A program made the translations under genes and the position numbers. 64,000 bases of DNA. It comes from Cytophaga aurantiaca DSM 3654. Its GTDB lineage: Bacteria; Bacteroidota; Bacteroidia; Cytophagales; Cytophagaceae. The DNA lies in the NCBI RefSeq assembly GCF_000379725.1, contig NZ_KB903626.1, positions 47,082-111,081 on the forward strand, given 5' to 3'. Shown one piece after another: positions 1 to 9,747 of this stretch. Position 1 is the stretch's first letter, and each line of letters begins with the position of its first letter. Below the pieces are notes generated by a model, which worked only from the letters and a program-made list of their open reading frames with translations, was not told the origin of the DNA and searched no databases.

Positions 1-217
<217 letters not shown>

Positions 218-400
218 TTAATGAATAATTCCGGATACCATATTTTATAAATAAATCCCTTTTATAAAATTTTCTGATATAAAGTACGTTAATTTTAAAT
301 ATAGACACCACAAATCATGGATATTTCATTCCTAAGGTGTAATTTTATTAAGATTATTCAATACCGCGTACCTTAACCGGCTACACATACCCCCTAATTT

Positions 401-1360
401 ATGCGCAATACATTCACATTCGTTTTATCTGCTTTATGTATTTTCTTACTAATTACTTCTTGTAAAAAAGGGGACAATCCTACACTTAATATATATACGG
501 TAGATAAAGGCATCTACTTATCAAGTGTTCAGACATCCGCAAAAGATACACTATATGTATTGAGAACGAAGACAAGTGCAAACCTCCGGGTTTCAGCAAA
601 TACAAAGAATATGGGTGTTGAGCTGAAGCGTTTGTATGTATTCACGCGCAAGATCGATAACATCAGCTCTCCCGGTGCATACGAAACATATCAGGGAAGT
701 GGATATGCAAAGGATGCAAACAACAATTATTACTACAAAATCTCAAGTGAGAACAAGGACAGCATCACAAATGATATAACCGTTGCATTGAGAACTAACA
801 CAATCACGGCAGCAATAGATGAGTATTATTTTGTTTATACAGATGATGCGGACTATGCAGGACCTGCATCTACAACTGGTGTTGTAATAGGACCGGCACA
901 GATTTTTGTGCTTTATGGAAAATTAACGGAATATACCGGTATTAAATTATATAATTATGCAACACTCCGAACTGGTGTGTATCCGGCATCTGATATGATA
1001 AACCAGATTTATAAATATGATACGGATGCTGCGGCCGATATTGATATTACTGAGAATACAGATGATGCACCTAAATTTCTCGGAAAATTTAAAGCACGCA
1101 ACAGTACAACATTTGTAAAAGCACCTGCTAATTTTCCGTATGCAAATGCAACAGACTCGGAAGTTGCCTATTATTATTCACAGGGAACACCTTTTACTGA
1201 AACACCCGATTCAATTAAAATAAATGAAGTGTATTTAGTAAAATTGCGTGGCAATGCGAATACGTATGCTGCCATGAAGATCATGTATATCGTTCCGGAA
1301 AATGGCAAAGTAGGTGATGGCTTTGACAATGAATATTTCATATTCAATCTGAAAAAATAA
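401..1360 (+). CDS. Lipoprotein of unknown function, tandem paralogue A
   Basis: A 319-residue protein with a lipoprotein signal peptide: basic start, hydrophobic stretch and lipobox I-T-S-C with Cys at about residue 21. I do not recognise a named domain. It is a paralogue of the next gene (1454-2422): both share D-T-L-Y-V near residue 50, KR(L/I)YV(F/Y), the block DANNNYYY near residue 105, DEYYF near 142, and a G-P-A-(Q/K)-I segment followed by a Y-G turn near 166. The composition, rich in Tyr, Thr, Asn and Ala with alternating hydrophobics, suggests a beta-rich domain. Start ATG at 401. The pair is probably co-transcribed, with a strong terminator after the second copy. Surface or periplasmic location is inferred from the lipobox only. 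Confidence 0.75.
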   Translation: MRNTFTFVLSALCIFLLITSCKKGDNPTLNIYTVDKGIYLSSVQTSAKDTLYVLRTKTSANLRVSANTKNMGVELKRLYVFTRKIDNISSPGAYETYQGSGYAKDANNNYYYKISSENKDSITNDITVALRTNTITAAIDEYYFVYTDDADYAGPASTTGVVIGPAQIFVLYGKLTEYTGIKLYNYATLRTGVYPASDMINQIYKYDTDAAADIDITENTDDAPKFLGKFKARNSTTFVKAPANFPYANATDSEVAYYYSQGTPFTETPDSIKINEVYLVKLRGNANTYAAMKIMYIVPENGKVGDGFDNEYFIFNLKK

Positions 1361-1453
1361 AATCTTTTTATGTAACAGGAATAGATTTTCATGTAACAGT
1401 TATCGTTTTTTTGATCAGTAGATTTAAAAAATATTTTAAAAATAACTGTAAGC

Positions 1454-2422
1454 ATGAAAAAAATCTATTCAACAATTGCCGTATTGGCAATCAGCTCTTT
1501 ATCATTATTAAGCTCTTGCTCAAAAGATGATAGCGATGGACCCATTAATCCAGCTAGTCCGGAATCTACTGTTTCGTTAAACGAAAACACGAACACAAGC
1601 GGATCAGATACCTTATATGTTAAGCGTGATAAAATGAATGCTGTCATTCAGGTTAATGGTGTTTCTAAATCAACCACTGACATGAAAAGAATTTACGTAT
1701 ATAAAAAATCATCAACGGTTTCTGGTGCAGTAGTTACGCCCGGATCTTATGCGACCTATAATGGTGGTTCAGGATTCTCACAGGATGCAAACAACAACTA
1801 TTATTATGACATTCCTGCAGATCAAAAAAACAATGCAAGTTTAACATTAACTGTACCATTGGCTGCAAATAATGCTGCGGCTTTTGATGAGTATTATTTT
1901 GCATTTACTGATGGAACATCATTTGATGGACCTTCAAATACGAGTGGTTTGTTATTAGGACCAGCTAAAATATACATTGCATATGGTGTATTAAGTGAAG
2001 CGAATGGTTATAGAGTGAATAACATCTATGGACCAAATTCCGGTGCATTTGATCTTGCTACTTTGACTAATAAATCTGCTTCAGATCCTGTAAGTGATAA
2101 AGATATGGTTGATGCTGATCCTATAACTCAAACTGCCGTTTGGTCACAATCATTTGAAGCTGCTAATTCAACTTTATTTGCAAAAATACCTTCATCTTTT
2201 GATTATGCTAATGCTACAGATATTTCTATAAAAGCAGCTTATGCTTTAGCGGCTAATGCGACAGGAACGCAATCAGCAGTTACTGCTGGGAATTTGTATG
2301 TTGCGAAACTTAGAAATTTAGATCAATATGTTTTAATTAAAATAACATATATGTCTACAGAATCAGGATCAGTTGGTACTGGAAATAACGGTGAATTCAT
2401 GGAGTTTTCTGTCAAAAAATAA
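1454..2422 (+). CDS. Lipoprotein of unknown function, tandem paralogue B
   Basis: A 322-residue lipoprotein (lipobox L-S-S-C, Cys at about residue 22, followed by S-K-D-D-S-D, an acidic stretch of the type linked to surface export of lipoproteins in Bacteroidetes). It is a diverged duplicate of the upstream gene and shares the same ordered motifs, including DANNNYYY, DEYYF and LGPAKIYIAYG. The 93-bp spacer holds no terminator-like hairpin, so the two may form one transcript. The gene ends just before a 16-bp perfect terminator stem. No enzymatic motif is visible. A role in binding or cell-surface structure is only a guess. Confidence 0.75.
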   Translation: MKKIYSTIAVLAISSLSLLSSCSKDDSDGPINPASPESTVSLNENTNTSGSDTLYVKRDKMNAVIQVNGVSKSTTDMKRIYVYKKSSTVSGAVVTPGSYATYNGGSGFSQDANNNYYYDIPADQKNNASLTLTVPLAANNAAAFDEYYFAFTDGTSFDGPSNTSGLLLGPAKIYIAYGVLSEANGYRVNNIYGPNSGAFDLATLTNKSASDPVSDKDMVDADPITQTAVWSQSFEAANSTLFAKIPSSFDYANATDISIKAAYALAANATGTQSAVTAGNLYVAKLRNLDQYVLIKITYMSTESGSVGTGNNGEFMEFSVKK

Positions 2423-2441
2423 TTTGATTAAAATTCTTATT

Positions 2442-2478
2442 AAAAAAGCTCTCTTATGTAAAATAAGAGAGCTTTTTT
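2442..2478 (+). terminator. Rho-independent terminator after the paired lipoproteins
   Basis: A perfect 16-bp inverted repeat (arms 2442-2457 and 2463-2478) around a 5-base loop. It has A-tracts on the left and a T-run on the right, so it could work in both directions. It lies 20 bases after the stop of the second lipoprotein gene. Confidence 0.88.
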
Positions 2479-2491
2479 AATATATTTAGGA

Positions 2492-3427
2492 ATGCAACTA
2501 TCTGTTTTAAAGCACGTCCATCTAACTACCATCCCTTCTGCATCTGCAGTTGAAGTGATCAATGGGAACATATATATTGTCGGCGACGATTCCAGTTTTT
2601 TATATGCATTAAAATACGATCTTACGGTACTTGCTGAAGTTCCTTTATACAAAGCAAAATCAGATGACATCGTTGATAACCGGATTTTAAAAAAGAAAAA
2701 GGCAGATTTAGAATGTATCACCAAACTTACTATTAATGGCTATCCGCATTTGTTGATCTTAGGTTCGGGATCAAAATCGCCGCGAAGAGATGTGGCTTTT
2801 TTAGTGAAATTACCTACGCCATACAATCGCAAACATTTGGTTTGGGAAGTACCGCTTGTTAAATGGTATAGCTTTCTTCGAATGAATGAAGAGGCAACAG
2901 GTCCAAGCGGTGTACTTAATTTTGAAGCAGCCGCAAGCACCGATGCATATCTATATATTTTCAATCGTGAAAATAATGCAACTCTGAGATTTGATATGCC
3001 GGAGTTTATTGAATTTATTCAGGGACATACAGACAGCGTTCCTTTCCCTACTATTATACATACTACACTTCCGGAGATCGACGGTATCCGTGCAGGATTT
3101 TCTGGTGCAGACTATTTTGATCAAAAATTATTTTTTACTGCTGCTGCAGAAAATACATCGAATGCCATTGACGATGGAGAAATAATGGGGAGTGCTGTCG
3201 GAATTGTTTCTTTCACAGGTGAAGAAAAAACAAGAGGCAAACTTACCGATGGATTTACCGGAGAAGTTTCTCATTTCACATTAATCCCTGCAATTGAAGA
3301 TCGTTTGTTAAAGATCGAATCCATTTCGGTTTACGAAAAAGAAAACGATAACACCTATATAGCTATTGCTGTAAGCGACGATGATAAAGGTGGTTCGGAT
3401 ATTCTGATGCTGCAACTTGATCTTTAA
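2492..3427 (+). CDS. DUF6929-like conserved protein
   Basis: A 311-residue protein without a signal peptide. Repeated beta-strand-like segments (for example VEVINGNIYIVGDD, HLLILGSGSKSPRRD, TDAYLYIFNRENN, YIAIAVSDDDKGGSDI) suggest a propeller-like fold. I associate the pattern with the Bacteroidetes family DUF6929, from memory and not by search; its function is unknown. The stop is four bases before the start of the PhoX-like gene, so the two are probably co-transcribed. A phytase- or esterase-like propeller activity is possible given the phosphatase neighbour, but no catalytic motif supports it. Confidence 0.6.
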   Translation: MQLSVLKHVHLTTIPSASAVEVINGNIYIVGDDSSFLYALKYDLTVLAEVPLYKAKSDDIVDNRILKKKKADLECITKLTINGYPHLLILGSGSKSPRRDVAFLVKLPTPYNRKHLVWEVPLVKWYSFLRMNEEATGPSGVLNFEAAASTDAYLYIFNRENNATLRFDMPEFIEFIQGHTDSVPFPTIIHTTLPEIDGIRAGFSGADYFDQKLFFTAAAENTSNAIDDGEIMGSAVGIVSFTGEEKTRGKLTDGFTGEVSHFTLIPAIEDRLLKIESISVYEKENDNTYIAIAVSDDDKGGSDILMLQLDL

Positions 3428-3431
3428 TTTT

Positions 3432-4868
3432 ATGAAAATTCGAATTATACTACACTTATTTTTTTTCATCAGTATACCTCTGCTAGCACAAAAATCTTTT
3501 AAAGAAGTTCCATTTCAGGAAAAAACAAATACGCTGCTGCTGAATAAAAAATATACCTATCAAGTCTTATTCAAAACCGGAGATACGGTTTATACTGAAA
3601 ACGGAAAACGTGGATTTGCAAAAGGCTCACACGATATGATCCTTGGCATACGAACCGATCGTTTAAACAACCTTCTTCTGGCAGTATCACATGAATGCAA
3701 TGATTCTTCATCCGCGTTGGGTGATGGCGGTGGCGTGAGCCTAATCCCCATTCAATTTCAAAACGACAATACATGGAAAGTTTCAGACAGCATCAGAAAC
3801 GTTGACTTTACTAACGTTGGCGGCACGTACAACAATTGCAGTGGAACCTATGTGGAAGAAGTTGAGAAATTTCTGACAGCAGAAGAAGGTACACCGTTAA
3901 ATAACGAAGTTCTCTATAAAAAAGGAAAAGGCTATACCGATACCAGTGATTTCAATGGGTTAAAACGATTTGAAAATACCGGATGGATGGTTGAAGCGGA
4001 TGTATACTATAGCAAGGCTTTGCGAAAACTTTACAGCATGGGACGCTTTGTGCATGAAAGCGCTCTTGTATTAATGGATCGAAAAACTGTTTACCTTACC
4101 GATGATTTTGCACCAAGCGTATTCTTTAAGTTTGTTGGAAACGAAGCATTTGATTTTGAAAACGGTCAATTGTATGCGTACAGAGAAGCTACAGCAAGTG
4201 ATACCAGCCATTGGATTAAATTACCCATGCACATGGATTCGCTTATAGATATACGGAATGTAGCACTGCGTATGGGAGCAAGTTATTTTTTACGCATGGA
4301 ATGGATGACCTAGGTAGGAACAAAGATGTACATCACCGCTACAGGATACGATAATTTTGTAATGGAGAATGTATACAATGGCAAACCTGCATCTCATTTA
4401 TTACCATTCATTAAAAACAATGTGATCGATCAGCCATATGGAAGTGTATTAGAATTTGACCTGATAACAAATAAATTTTCCGTCCTCATAGATGGAGGCG
4501 CAGGAAAAAAACATCCCGATAAACATTTTTCAAATCCGGATGCAATCACAGCTGTTGTGAGAAATGGAAAAACGTATTTGGTCATTGAGGAAGACATCAT
4601 ACACAACACGCGCGGACGGGTTAGTGCATCTGCGCTTGCAGAAAATTTATTTGTAAACGAAATTTACTGGCTTGACCTGAGTATCAAAAATCCTACAGTA
4701 GATGATTTAAAGCGTCTTGCAATTGCACCCAATGGTTCTGAAACAACTGGCGGAATGTTTCTTACAAACGATTCCAGATTTTATTTTGTAAATATTCAGC
4801 ATCCGGATCCAAACAATCTGGCGCCGTTTAATAAATCCTGTACACTAGTAATTGATCTAGGTAAATAA
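3432..4868 (+). pseudogene. PhoX-like (DUF839) phosphatase interrupted by in-frame TAG
   Basis: Read from the ATG at 3432, the protein begins with a Sec signal peptide (MKIRIILHLFFFISIPLLAQ). It continues as a PhoX-type calcium-dependent phosphatase/phytase: SHDMILGIRT, a Gly-rich GDGGGVS segment, NNCSGTYVEEVEKFLTAEEG (the family's NCSGG...TCEE region) and EADVYY. At 4311-4313 an in-frame TAG stops translation after EWMT. The same frame then continues without interruption (VGTKMYITATGYDNF) to a TAA at 4866-4868, giving the C-terminal third of the family. Only one codon is affected, so this is a nonsense mutation, a sequencing error or, less likely, readthrough; there is no frameshift. The full product would be about 478 residues. 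The downstream half could re-initiate at the ATG at 4326, but it would lack a signal peptide. Confidence 0.75.
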
Positions 4869-4876
4869 AAAGAAAA

Positions 4877-5440
4877 ATGAGCAACGAAATAGTAACAAAC
4901 GACTCTGAAGATATTATTGACAATCGACTTGAATCTTATGATTTTTTTCCGGTACGGTTTATTTGTTTTATAATATCCTTTGCTGCTTCATATTTAATCG
5001 TTATGGGCAATAGTATTGGTGTTGTTATTGGATTGATTTTTCTTTTCATGACCTTTCCGATCGCTATCATGCAAAAAAGAATAACAGTTGATTTAACGAA
5101 CAATAGATACCGTGAATACCACACATTTCTTGGAATTAAAATAGGTAAATGGTATTCCTTCAAAGGGTTCAAAATTATAACCATTACACATTCGGATAAA
5201 GCTCAAAGAATGAATGCCGTAGCTGGAGGTGCAGAGGCTTATAGTAATAGTACAGAGTTTTATCTCAATCTTAAGAAAGACAATTACAATAAAATTAATA
5301 TTGCATCCGGAGGATATAAATCCATGCTAAAAAAAGCAATCATGCTAGCGCACCGCTATCAGATTGGAATTTTGGATTGCAGTGAAAAACCAAATAAGAA
5401 ATATTCGTACGAAGAAGTCGTTCAACATTTTTCAAAGTAA
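4877..5440 (+). CDS. Two-TM membrane protein of unknown function
   Basis: A 187-residue protein with two adjacent membrane helices (about residues 28-43 and 46-65). A C-terminal soluble part of about 110 residues looks like a PH-type or similar small beta domain (KRITVDLTNNRYREYHTFLG, then KWYSFKGFKIITITHS). It starts eight bases after the PhoX-like gene and reads in the same direction. It converges with rsmI with only six bases between them. I cannot assign a function. Confidence 0.65.
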   Translation: MSNEIVTNDSEDIIDNRLESYDFFPVRFICFIISFAASYLIVMGNSIGVVIGLIFLFMTFPIAIMQKRITVDLTNNRYREYHTFLGIKIGKWYSFKGFKIITITHSDKAQRMNAVAGGAEAYSNSTEFYLNLKKDNYNKINIASGGYKSMLKKAIMLAHRYQIGILDCSEKPNKKYSYEEVVQHFSK

Positions 5441-5446
5441 GGTAAA

Positions 5447-6205
5447 CTAGTCTTCATCTTCGTCAGCTATTTCCATATCCTCTTCACCTAATTCGCCTAG
5501 CGTATCTGTTTTGCTATTAAAGCCCGCCACAATCAGTACGATCTCACCTTTAGGTGGATGCTTTGTATAATGTGCTGCTAATTCAGTAAGCGTTCCGTTA
5601 CGTGTCTCTTCAAACATTTTTGTTAATTCACGTGACACCGATGCTTGTCGATCTGCACCAAACGCTTCTTTCAATTGTTCCAGCGTTTTTACCAAACGAT
5701 ACGGCGACTCATAAAAAATAATCGTACGATCTTCATCCATCAATTTTTCAATACGTGTTTTACGTCCTTTCTTGTGGGGCAAAAATCCTTCAAACACAAA
5801 CTTGTCGCTTGGTAAACCAGACTTTACAATGGCAGGTACAAATGCTGTTGGGCCAGGTAAACATTCAACAGGTATACTGTACACATAACACTCACGTACC
5901 AATAAAAATCCTGGATCAGAAATGCCTGGAGTACCGGCATCTGAGATCAATGCAAGGTTTTTCCCTTGTTGTAATAATTGTATTACACCCTGCAACGCCT
6001 TGTGTTCGTTGTGTGCATGAAATGCCTGAAGCTTTGTTTTAACTTCGAGGTGCTTTAATAAATTTCCGCTTGTGCGGGTATCTTCAGCCAATACAATATC
6101 AACTTCCTTTAAGATCCGGATAGCTCTCAACGTAATGTCTTCAAGATTCCCGATTGGTGTTGGTACTAAATATAATTTTCCGAATGCTTTATCCGATTGA
6201 CTCAT
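5447..6205 (-). CDS. rsmI: 16S rRNA (cytidine1402-2'-O)-methyltransferase RsmI
   Basis: A tetrapyrrole-methylase-fold enzyme that uses SAM to 2'-O-methylate C1402 in the ribosomal P site. Diagnostic blocks are [18 protein letters not shown] at the N-terminus, [41 protein letters not shown] and the [12 protein letters not shown] motif. The length, 252 residues from ATG 6205, is slightly short for the family. I chose that start because the family N-terminus follows it directly; an upstream in-frame extension has no family similarity. The last 20 residues are acidic. The start overlaps the end of the upstream dehydratase gene by 17 bases, implying coupling. A second family member lies at 18014-18742. 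Confidence 0.93.
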   Translation of the reverse strand: MSQSDKAFGKLYLVPTPIGNLEDITLRAIRILKEVDIVLAEDTRTSGNLLKHLEVKTKLQAFHAHNEHKALQGVIQLLQQGKNLALISDAGTPGISDPGFLLVRECYVYSIPVECLPGPTAFVPAIVKSGLPSDKFVFEGFLPHKKGRKTRIEKLMDEDRTIIFYESPYRLVKTLEQLKEAFGADRQASVSRELTKMFEETRNGTLTELAAHYTKHPPKGEIVLIVAGFNSKTDTLGELGEEDMEIADEDED

Positions 6206-6440
6206 GAGCAATAGTATCAATGGCCTTCGCCAGTATGTTGTCTTTTTCTGTAACAATGCCCCCCGCACTGTGTGTGTTCAATTCAATATAAACCTTGTTG
6301 TAACAATTTGTCCAGTATGGATGATGATCCATTTGATCTGCAACAGCTGCTACCTGTTTCATAAATTCAAATGCTTTAAGAAAGTCTTTGAATTGAAACA
6401 GTTTAATTAATCTATTGTTTTGTTCTGTCCACTTGTCCAT
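6189..6440 (-). CDS. Pterin-4a-carbinolamine dehydratase
   Basis: An 83-residue protein matching the PCD/DCoH family. It dehydrates 4a-hydroxytetrahydropterin formed by aromatic amino-acid hydroxylases. The conserved pattern is visible as D-H-H-P-Y-W (H39, H40, P41), [11 protein letters not shown] with H57, and D67. The length is slightly short for the family (about 95-115). It is the first gene of a two-gene minus-strand unit with rsmI. No phenylalanine hydroxylase is in the window, so the partner pathway is not shown here. A minor role in molybdopterin metabolism is an alternative for bacterial homologues. Confidence 0.85.
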   Translation of the reverse strand: MDKWTEQNNRLIKLFQFKDFLKAFEFMKQVAAVADQMDHHPYWTNCYNKVYIELNTHSAGGIVTEKDNILAKAIDTIAHESIG

Positions 6441-6574
6441 AATGAATAGAATTAGTTGATTGAAGAAAGAGCCAATTGCTTTTTTAACTCTTACTACAAA
6501 TTACTTCTTTAAAAAAGGATAACAAAGAAGCCTACGCATTAAATTTCAATAATGTGAGATTAAGCGATTAATAG

Positions 6575-6582
6575 TATCTTTG
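6575..6582 (+). promoter_or_regulatory. Bacteroidetes -7 box just before a start codon
   Basis: TATCTTTG fits TAnnTTTG exactly and ends only three bases before the ATG at 6586. Transcription starting 5-8 bases after the box would give a leaderless or nearly leaderless mRNA. No good -33 TTTG is visible about 20 bases upstream. Confidence 0.45.
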
Positions 6583-6585
6583 AAT

Positions 6586-7779
6586 ATGGTTCCTATCAAT
6601 ATTTTATTGTCGCCTGAGGTAACAACATTTATTCAGAAAAACAAAAATGCATCTGTTGCTGAATTGATGTTAAAAATGCCATCTTTTGCTATTGATGCAA
6701 AATGGGTTGCTGCACAAATTGAAGGGCTTCAAAAAGCTACAAACAAGTTACCTTTATGGGCAGCAACAACGAACATCATCTACCCAATCCGTTTAAGCAT
6801 GGAGCAGTGCTCCTCTGAACGTACAGGTCAATATAAGGCTTCGTTGATACAAGGGAACTGTGTGGTTGATTTAACAGGGGGCTTTGGTGTAGACAGCTTC
6901 TATCTTTCAAAATCATTTAAGAAAGCATTTTATATTGAACAGCAAGAAGATCTTGCTCAAATAGCGGAGCATAATTTTCACGTACTAAATCAGTCAACTA
7001 TTTCTGTACTGACGGGAAATTCAGATGAAGTATTAAAATCAATAACAGATCCCATCGATTGGATCTATCTGGATCCGGCAAGAAGAAAAGAAACCCAAAA
7101 AGTATTCAAACTCAGCGATTGCGAACCCAACATAGCAGCACTGCAGGATTTTTATTTTGGAATCAGTACAAATATTCTAGTTAAAACATCCCCAATGCTG
7201 GATATTGCTGAAGCATTGAGACAACTTAAATCCGTTAAAGAAATACATATCGTCAGTGTAGACAATGAATGCAAAGAAGTATTGTATGTGCTGGATAAGA
7301 ATTTTTCAGGAGAAGCTGAGTATGTATGCGTGCACGATTATAAAAAAGTATTGCATTCTTTTTCATTTAAGACTTCCTTCGAAAATTCTTTCAAAGCAGA
7401 CTTATCCATGCCGCTTACGTATTTGTATGAACCGAATCCATCTATTCTGAAAGCAGGCGGATTTAACAGCATTGCTGATGCATACAAGCTTTCAAAGCTT
7501 CATGCATCGTCACATCTCTATACTTCAGAAACACATATAAAAGATTTTCCGGGAAGAATTTTTAAAATAAAAACGCGTGCAGGATACAGCAAAAAAGAAA
7601 TTCAGGCATGTGTACCAACAGGTAAGGCAAATATTCAAACCAGAAATTTTCCCGATTCAGTAGAAACAATTCGTAAAAAAACGGGATTAAAAGATGGTGG
7701 TAACATTTTTATATTTGCTACCACCCTAAAAGATTCTTCCAAAACGCTGCTTGTGTGTGAAAAATACAGCGAAGTTTAA
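6586..7779 (+). CDS. THUMP-like class I SAM-dependent methyltransferase
   Basis: A 397-residue protein with a Rossmann methyltransferase core: motif I VVDLTGGFGVDSFYLS near residue 95, an acidic post-I residue in FYIEQQED, and motif IV WIYLDPARR near residue 160. The C-terminal half (FPGRIFKIKTRAGYSKKEIQ, TGLKDGGNIFIFATTL) matches what I know of the Bacteroidetes family annotated as class I methyltransferase with THUMP-like domain, so the likely substrate is RNA. The exact target is unknown. I prefer ATG 6586 to an in-frame TTG two codons upstream. The DPARR motif in place of DPPY argues against simple N6-adenine DNA methylation. It converges with rmlA, separated by two bases. Confidence 0.8.
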   Translation: MVPINILLSPEVTTFIQKNKNASVAELMLKMPSFAIDAKWVAAQIEGLQKATNKLPLWAATTNIIYPIRLSMEQCSSERTGQYKASLIQGNCVVDLTGGFGVDSFYLSKSFKKAFYIEQQEDLAQIAEHNFHVLNQSTISVLTGNSDEVLKSITDPIDWIYLDPARRKETQKVFKLSDCEPNIAALQDFYFGISTNILVKTSPMLDIAEALRQLKSVKEIHIVSVDNECKEVLYVLDKNFSGEAEYVCVHDYKKVLHSFSFKTSFENSFKADLSMPLTYLYEPNPSILKAGGFNSIADAYKLSKLHASSHLYTSETHIKDFPGRIFKIKTRAGYSKKEIQACVPTGKANIQTRNFPDSVETIRKKTGLKDGGNIFIFATTLKDSSKTLLVCEKYSEV

Positions 7780-7781
7780 TT

Positions 7782-8648
7782 TTATTTCGACCGCGTTAAG
7801 CCCAGTAAATACTGGCCATATCCGCTTTTCATTAATGGCTTAGCCAAGGCTTCTAACTGTTCTTTATTTATGAACTTCATGGTGTAAGCAACTTCTTCGA
7901 TACAGCCAACTTTTAATCCCTGACGTTCTTCGATCACTCGAACAAATTCTCCTGCCTGCATTAACGATGCAAATGTACCGGTATCCAACCAGGCTGTACC
8001 TCTGTTCAATACGGCAACTTTAAGTCTTTTCTGTTCTAAATAAATTTTATTCACATCGGTGATTTCAAGCTCACCTCTTGGACTTGGCTTTAAATTTTTA
8101 GCAATTTCAACAACGCTGTTGTCATAAAAATAAACGCCCGGAACTGCGTAATTTGATTTTGGGTTCACTGGTTTTTCTTCGATCGATAAAGCATTCATGT
8201 TGTCATCAAAATCAACAACTCCGTAACGTTCCGGATCTGTAACGTGATATGCAAAGATCACAGCGCCATCCGGATCATTATGTGAATGCAGCAAACGTCC
8301 CAAACCTGAACCATAAAATATATTGTCTCCTAAGATCAACGCGACTTTATCGTTACCAATAAATTTTTCTCCAATGATAAATGCTTGCGCCAGTCCGTCC
8401 GGAGAGGGCTGTACAGCATATTCAAATTTGCAACCCAACGCACTGCCGTCGCCAAGCAACTTTTGAAAGTTTGGTAAATCCTGTGGAGTAGATATGATTA
8501 AAATTTCTTTGATACCTGCCAACATCAAACAAGATAGTGGGTAATAGATCATTGGTTTATCATAAACAGGCATCATTTGCTTGCTCATTGCCAATGTTAA
8601 TGGGTGCAAACGAGATCCTGTTCCACCCGCTAATAAAATACCTTTCAT
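7782..8648 (-). CDS. rmlA: Glucose-1-phosphate thymidylyltransferase
   Basis: Makes dTDP-glucose from glucose-1-phosphate and dTTP, the first step towards dTDP-L-rhamnose and other dTDP-deoxysugars. At 288 residues it has the normal length. Visible motifs are the nucleotide-binding start [62 protein letters not shown] and [12 protein letters not shown]. It is the last gene of the minus-strand nucleotide-sugar group, 30 bases after rmlB. rmlC and rmlD are not in the window, so the end product cannot be fixed as rhamnose. Confidence 0.94.
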   Translation of the reverse strand: MKGILLAGGTGSRLHPLTLAMSKQMMPVYDKPMIYYPLSCLMLAGIKEILIISTPQDLPNFQKLLGDGSALGCKFEYAVQPSPDGLAQAFIIGEKFIGNDKVALILGDNIFYGSGLGRLLHSHNDPDGAVIFAYHVTDPERYGVVDFDDNMNALSIEEKPVNPKSNYAVPGVYFYDNSVVEIAKNLKPSPRGELEITDVNKIYLEQKRLKVAVLNRGTAWLDTGTFASLMQAGEFVRVIEERQGLKVGCIEEVAYTMKFINKEQLEALAKPLMKSGYGQYLLGLTRSK

Positions 8649-8678
8649 ATTTCTTTCTACTTTATTAAAATGAAAAAA

Positions 8679-9743
8679 TTACTTATTCAAATATTGTTGT
8701 GCATAGTACGATTCGTATGCACCGGAAGTGATCTTATCCATCCATACCTGATTCGCCAGGTACCAATCAATTGTTAGACTTAAGCCTTGTTCAAATGTTA
8801 CTGATGGAACCCAGCCTAATTCATTTTTAATTTTAGTTGCATCAATCGCATATCTAAAATCATGACCTGCTCTATCTGTAACGTATGTAATCAGTTTTTC
8901 ACTTGTGCCTGCAGCTCTTCCTAATTTTTGATCCATTTGCTTACACAACAAACGAATCAGATCAATATTTGTCCATTCGTTATGGCCGCCGATGTTGTAG
9001 GTTTCACCAACCTTTCCTTCGTGGTAGACCGTATCAATTGCTCTGGCATGATCAATAACAAACAACCAATCTCTGATATTTTCGCCTTTCCCATAAACAG
9101 GTAAAGCTTTATTTGTTTGAATGTTATTTATAAATAACGGAAGTAGTTTTTCAGGAAATTGATTCGGACCATAGTTGTTCGAACAATTCGTAAGCACAAC
9201 CGGAAGTTTATAGGTATTGTGATATGCCCGTACAAAGTGATCTGAAGAAGCCTTGGATGCTGAATACGGAGATTGCGGATCGTAAGAAGTGTCTTCTAAA
9301 AAGAAGCTGCCATCATGCAGCGATCCATAGACTTCATCTGTAGAAACATGGTAAAAACGTTTTCCTTCATACTTCGATTCTTTCCATGCATCTTTTGCAG
9401 CATTCAATAAATTAACTGTACCAATAACATTTGTAATAACAAATTCCATTGGCGCAACAATTGAACGATCTACATGTGACTCTGCAGCCAAATGAATAAC
9501 ACCGTCAAAATTATATTTTTTAAATAAGCCTTGAATATAAGCAGTATCAGCAATATCTCCTTTTTCAAATATATAATTTGAAGCTTTTTCTATATCCGTT
9601 AAATTCTCAAGATTGCCTGCATAGGTAAGCTTATCGAGATTCACAATCTGGCAATCCGGATATTTATTTACAAACAAACGTACAACATGAGAGCCAATAA
9701 AACCGGCACCTCCCGTGATCAATATGGTTTTTTTAAAACTCAT
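8679..9743 (-). CDS. rmlB: dTDP-glucose 4,6-dehydratase
   Basis: An extended short-chain dehydrogenase that converts dTDP-glucose to the 4-keto-6-deoxy sugar. It has the Rossmann motif TILITGGAGFIGSHVVRLF, HLAAESHVDRSI, the STDEVYGSL segment carrying the catalytic acidic pair, YSASKASSD with the Tyr-x3-Lys couple, and GPNQFPEKLLP for substrate binding. The 354-residue product from ATG 9743 fits the family; an in-frame extension upstream overlaps the preceding gene and is not family sequence. The start lies five bases downstream of the preceding gene's stop. Confidence 0.94.
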   Translation of the reverse strand: MSFKKTILITGGAGFIGSHVVRLFVNKYPDCQIVNLDKLTYAGNLENLTDIEKASNYIFEKGDIADTAYIQGLFKKYNFDGVIHLAAESHVDRSIVAPMEFVITNVIGTVNLLNAAKDAWKESKYEGKRFYHVSTDEVYGSLHDGSFFLEDTSYDPQSPYSASKASSDHFVRAYHNTYKLPVVLTNCSNNYGPNQFPEKLLPLFINNIQTNKALPVYGKGENIRDWLFVIDHARAIDTVYHEGKVGETYNIGGHNEWTNIDLIRLLCKQMDQKLGRAAGTSEKLITYVTDRAGHDFRYAIDATKIKNELGWVPSVTFEQGLSLTIDWYLANQVWMDKITSGAYESYYAQQYLNK

Positions 9744-9747
9744 AATT

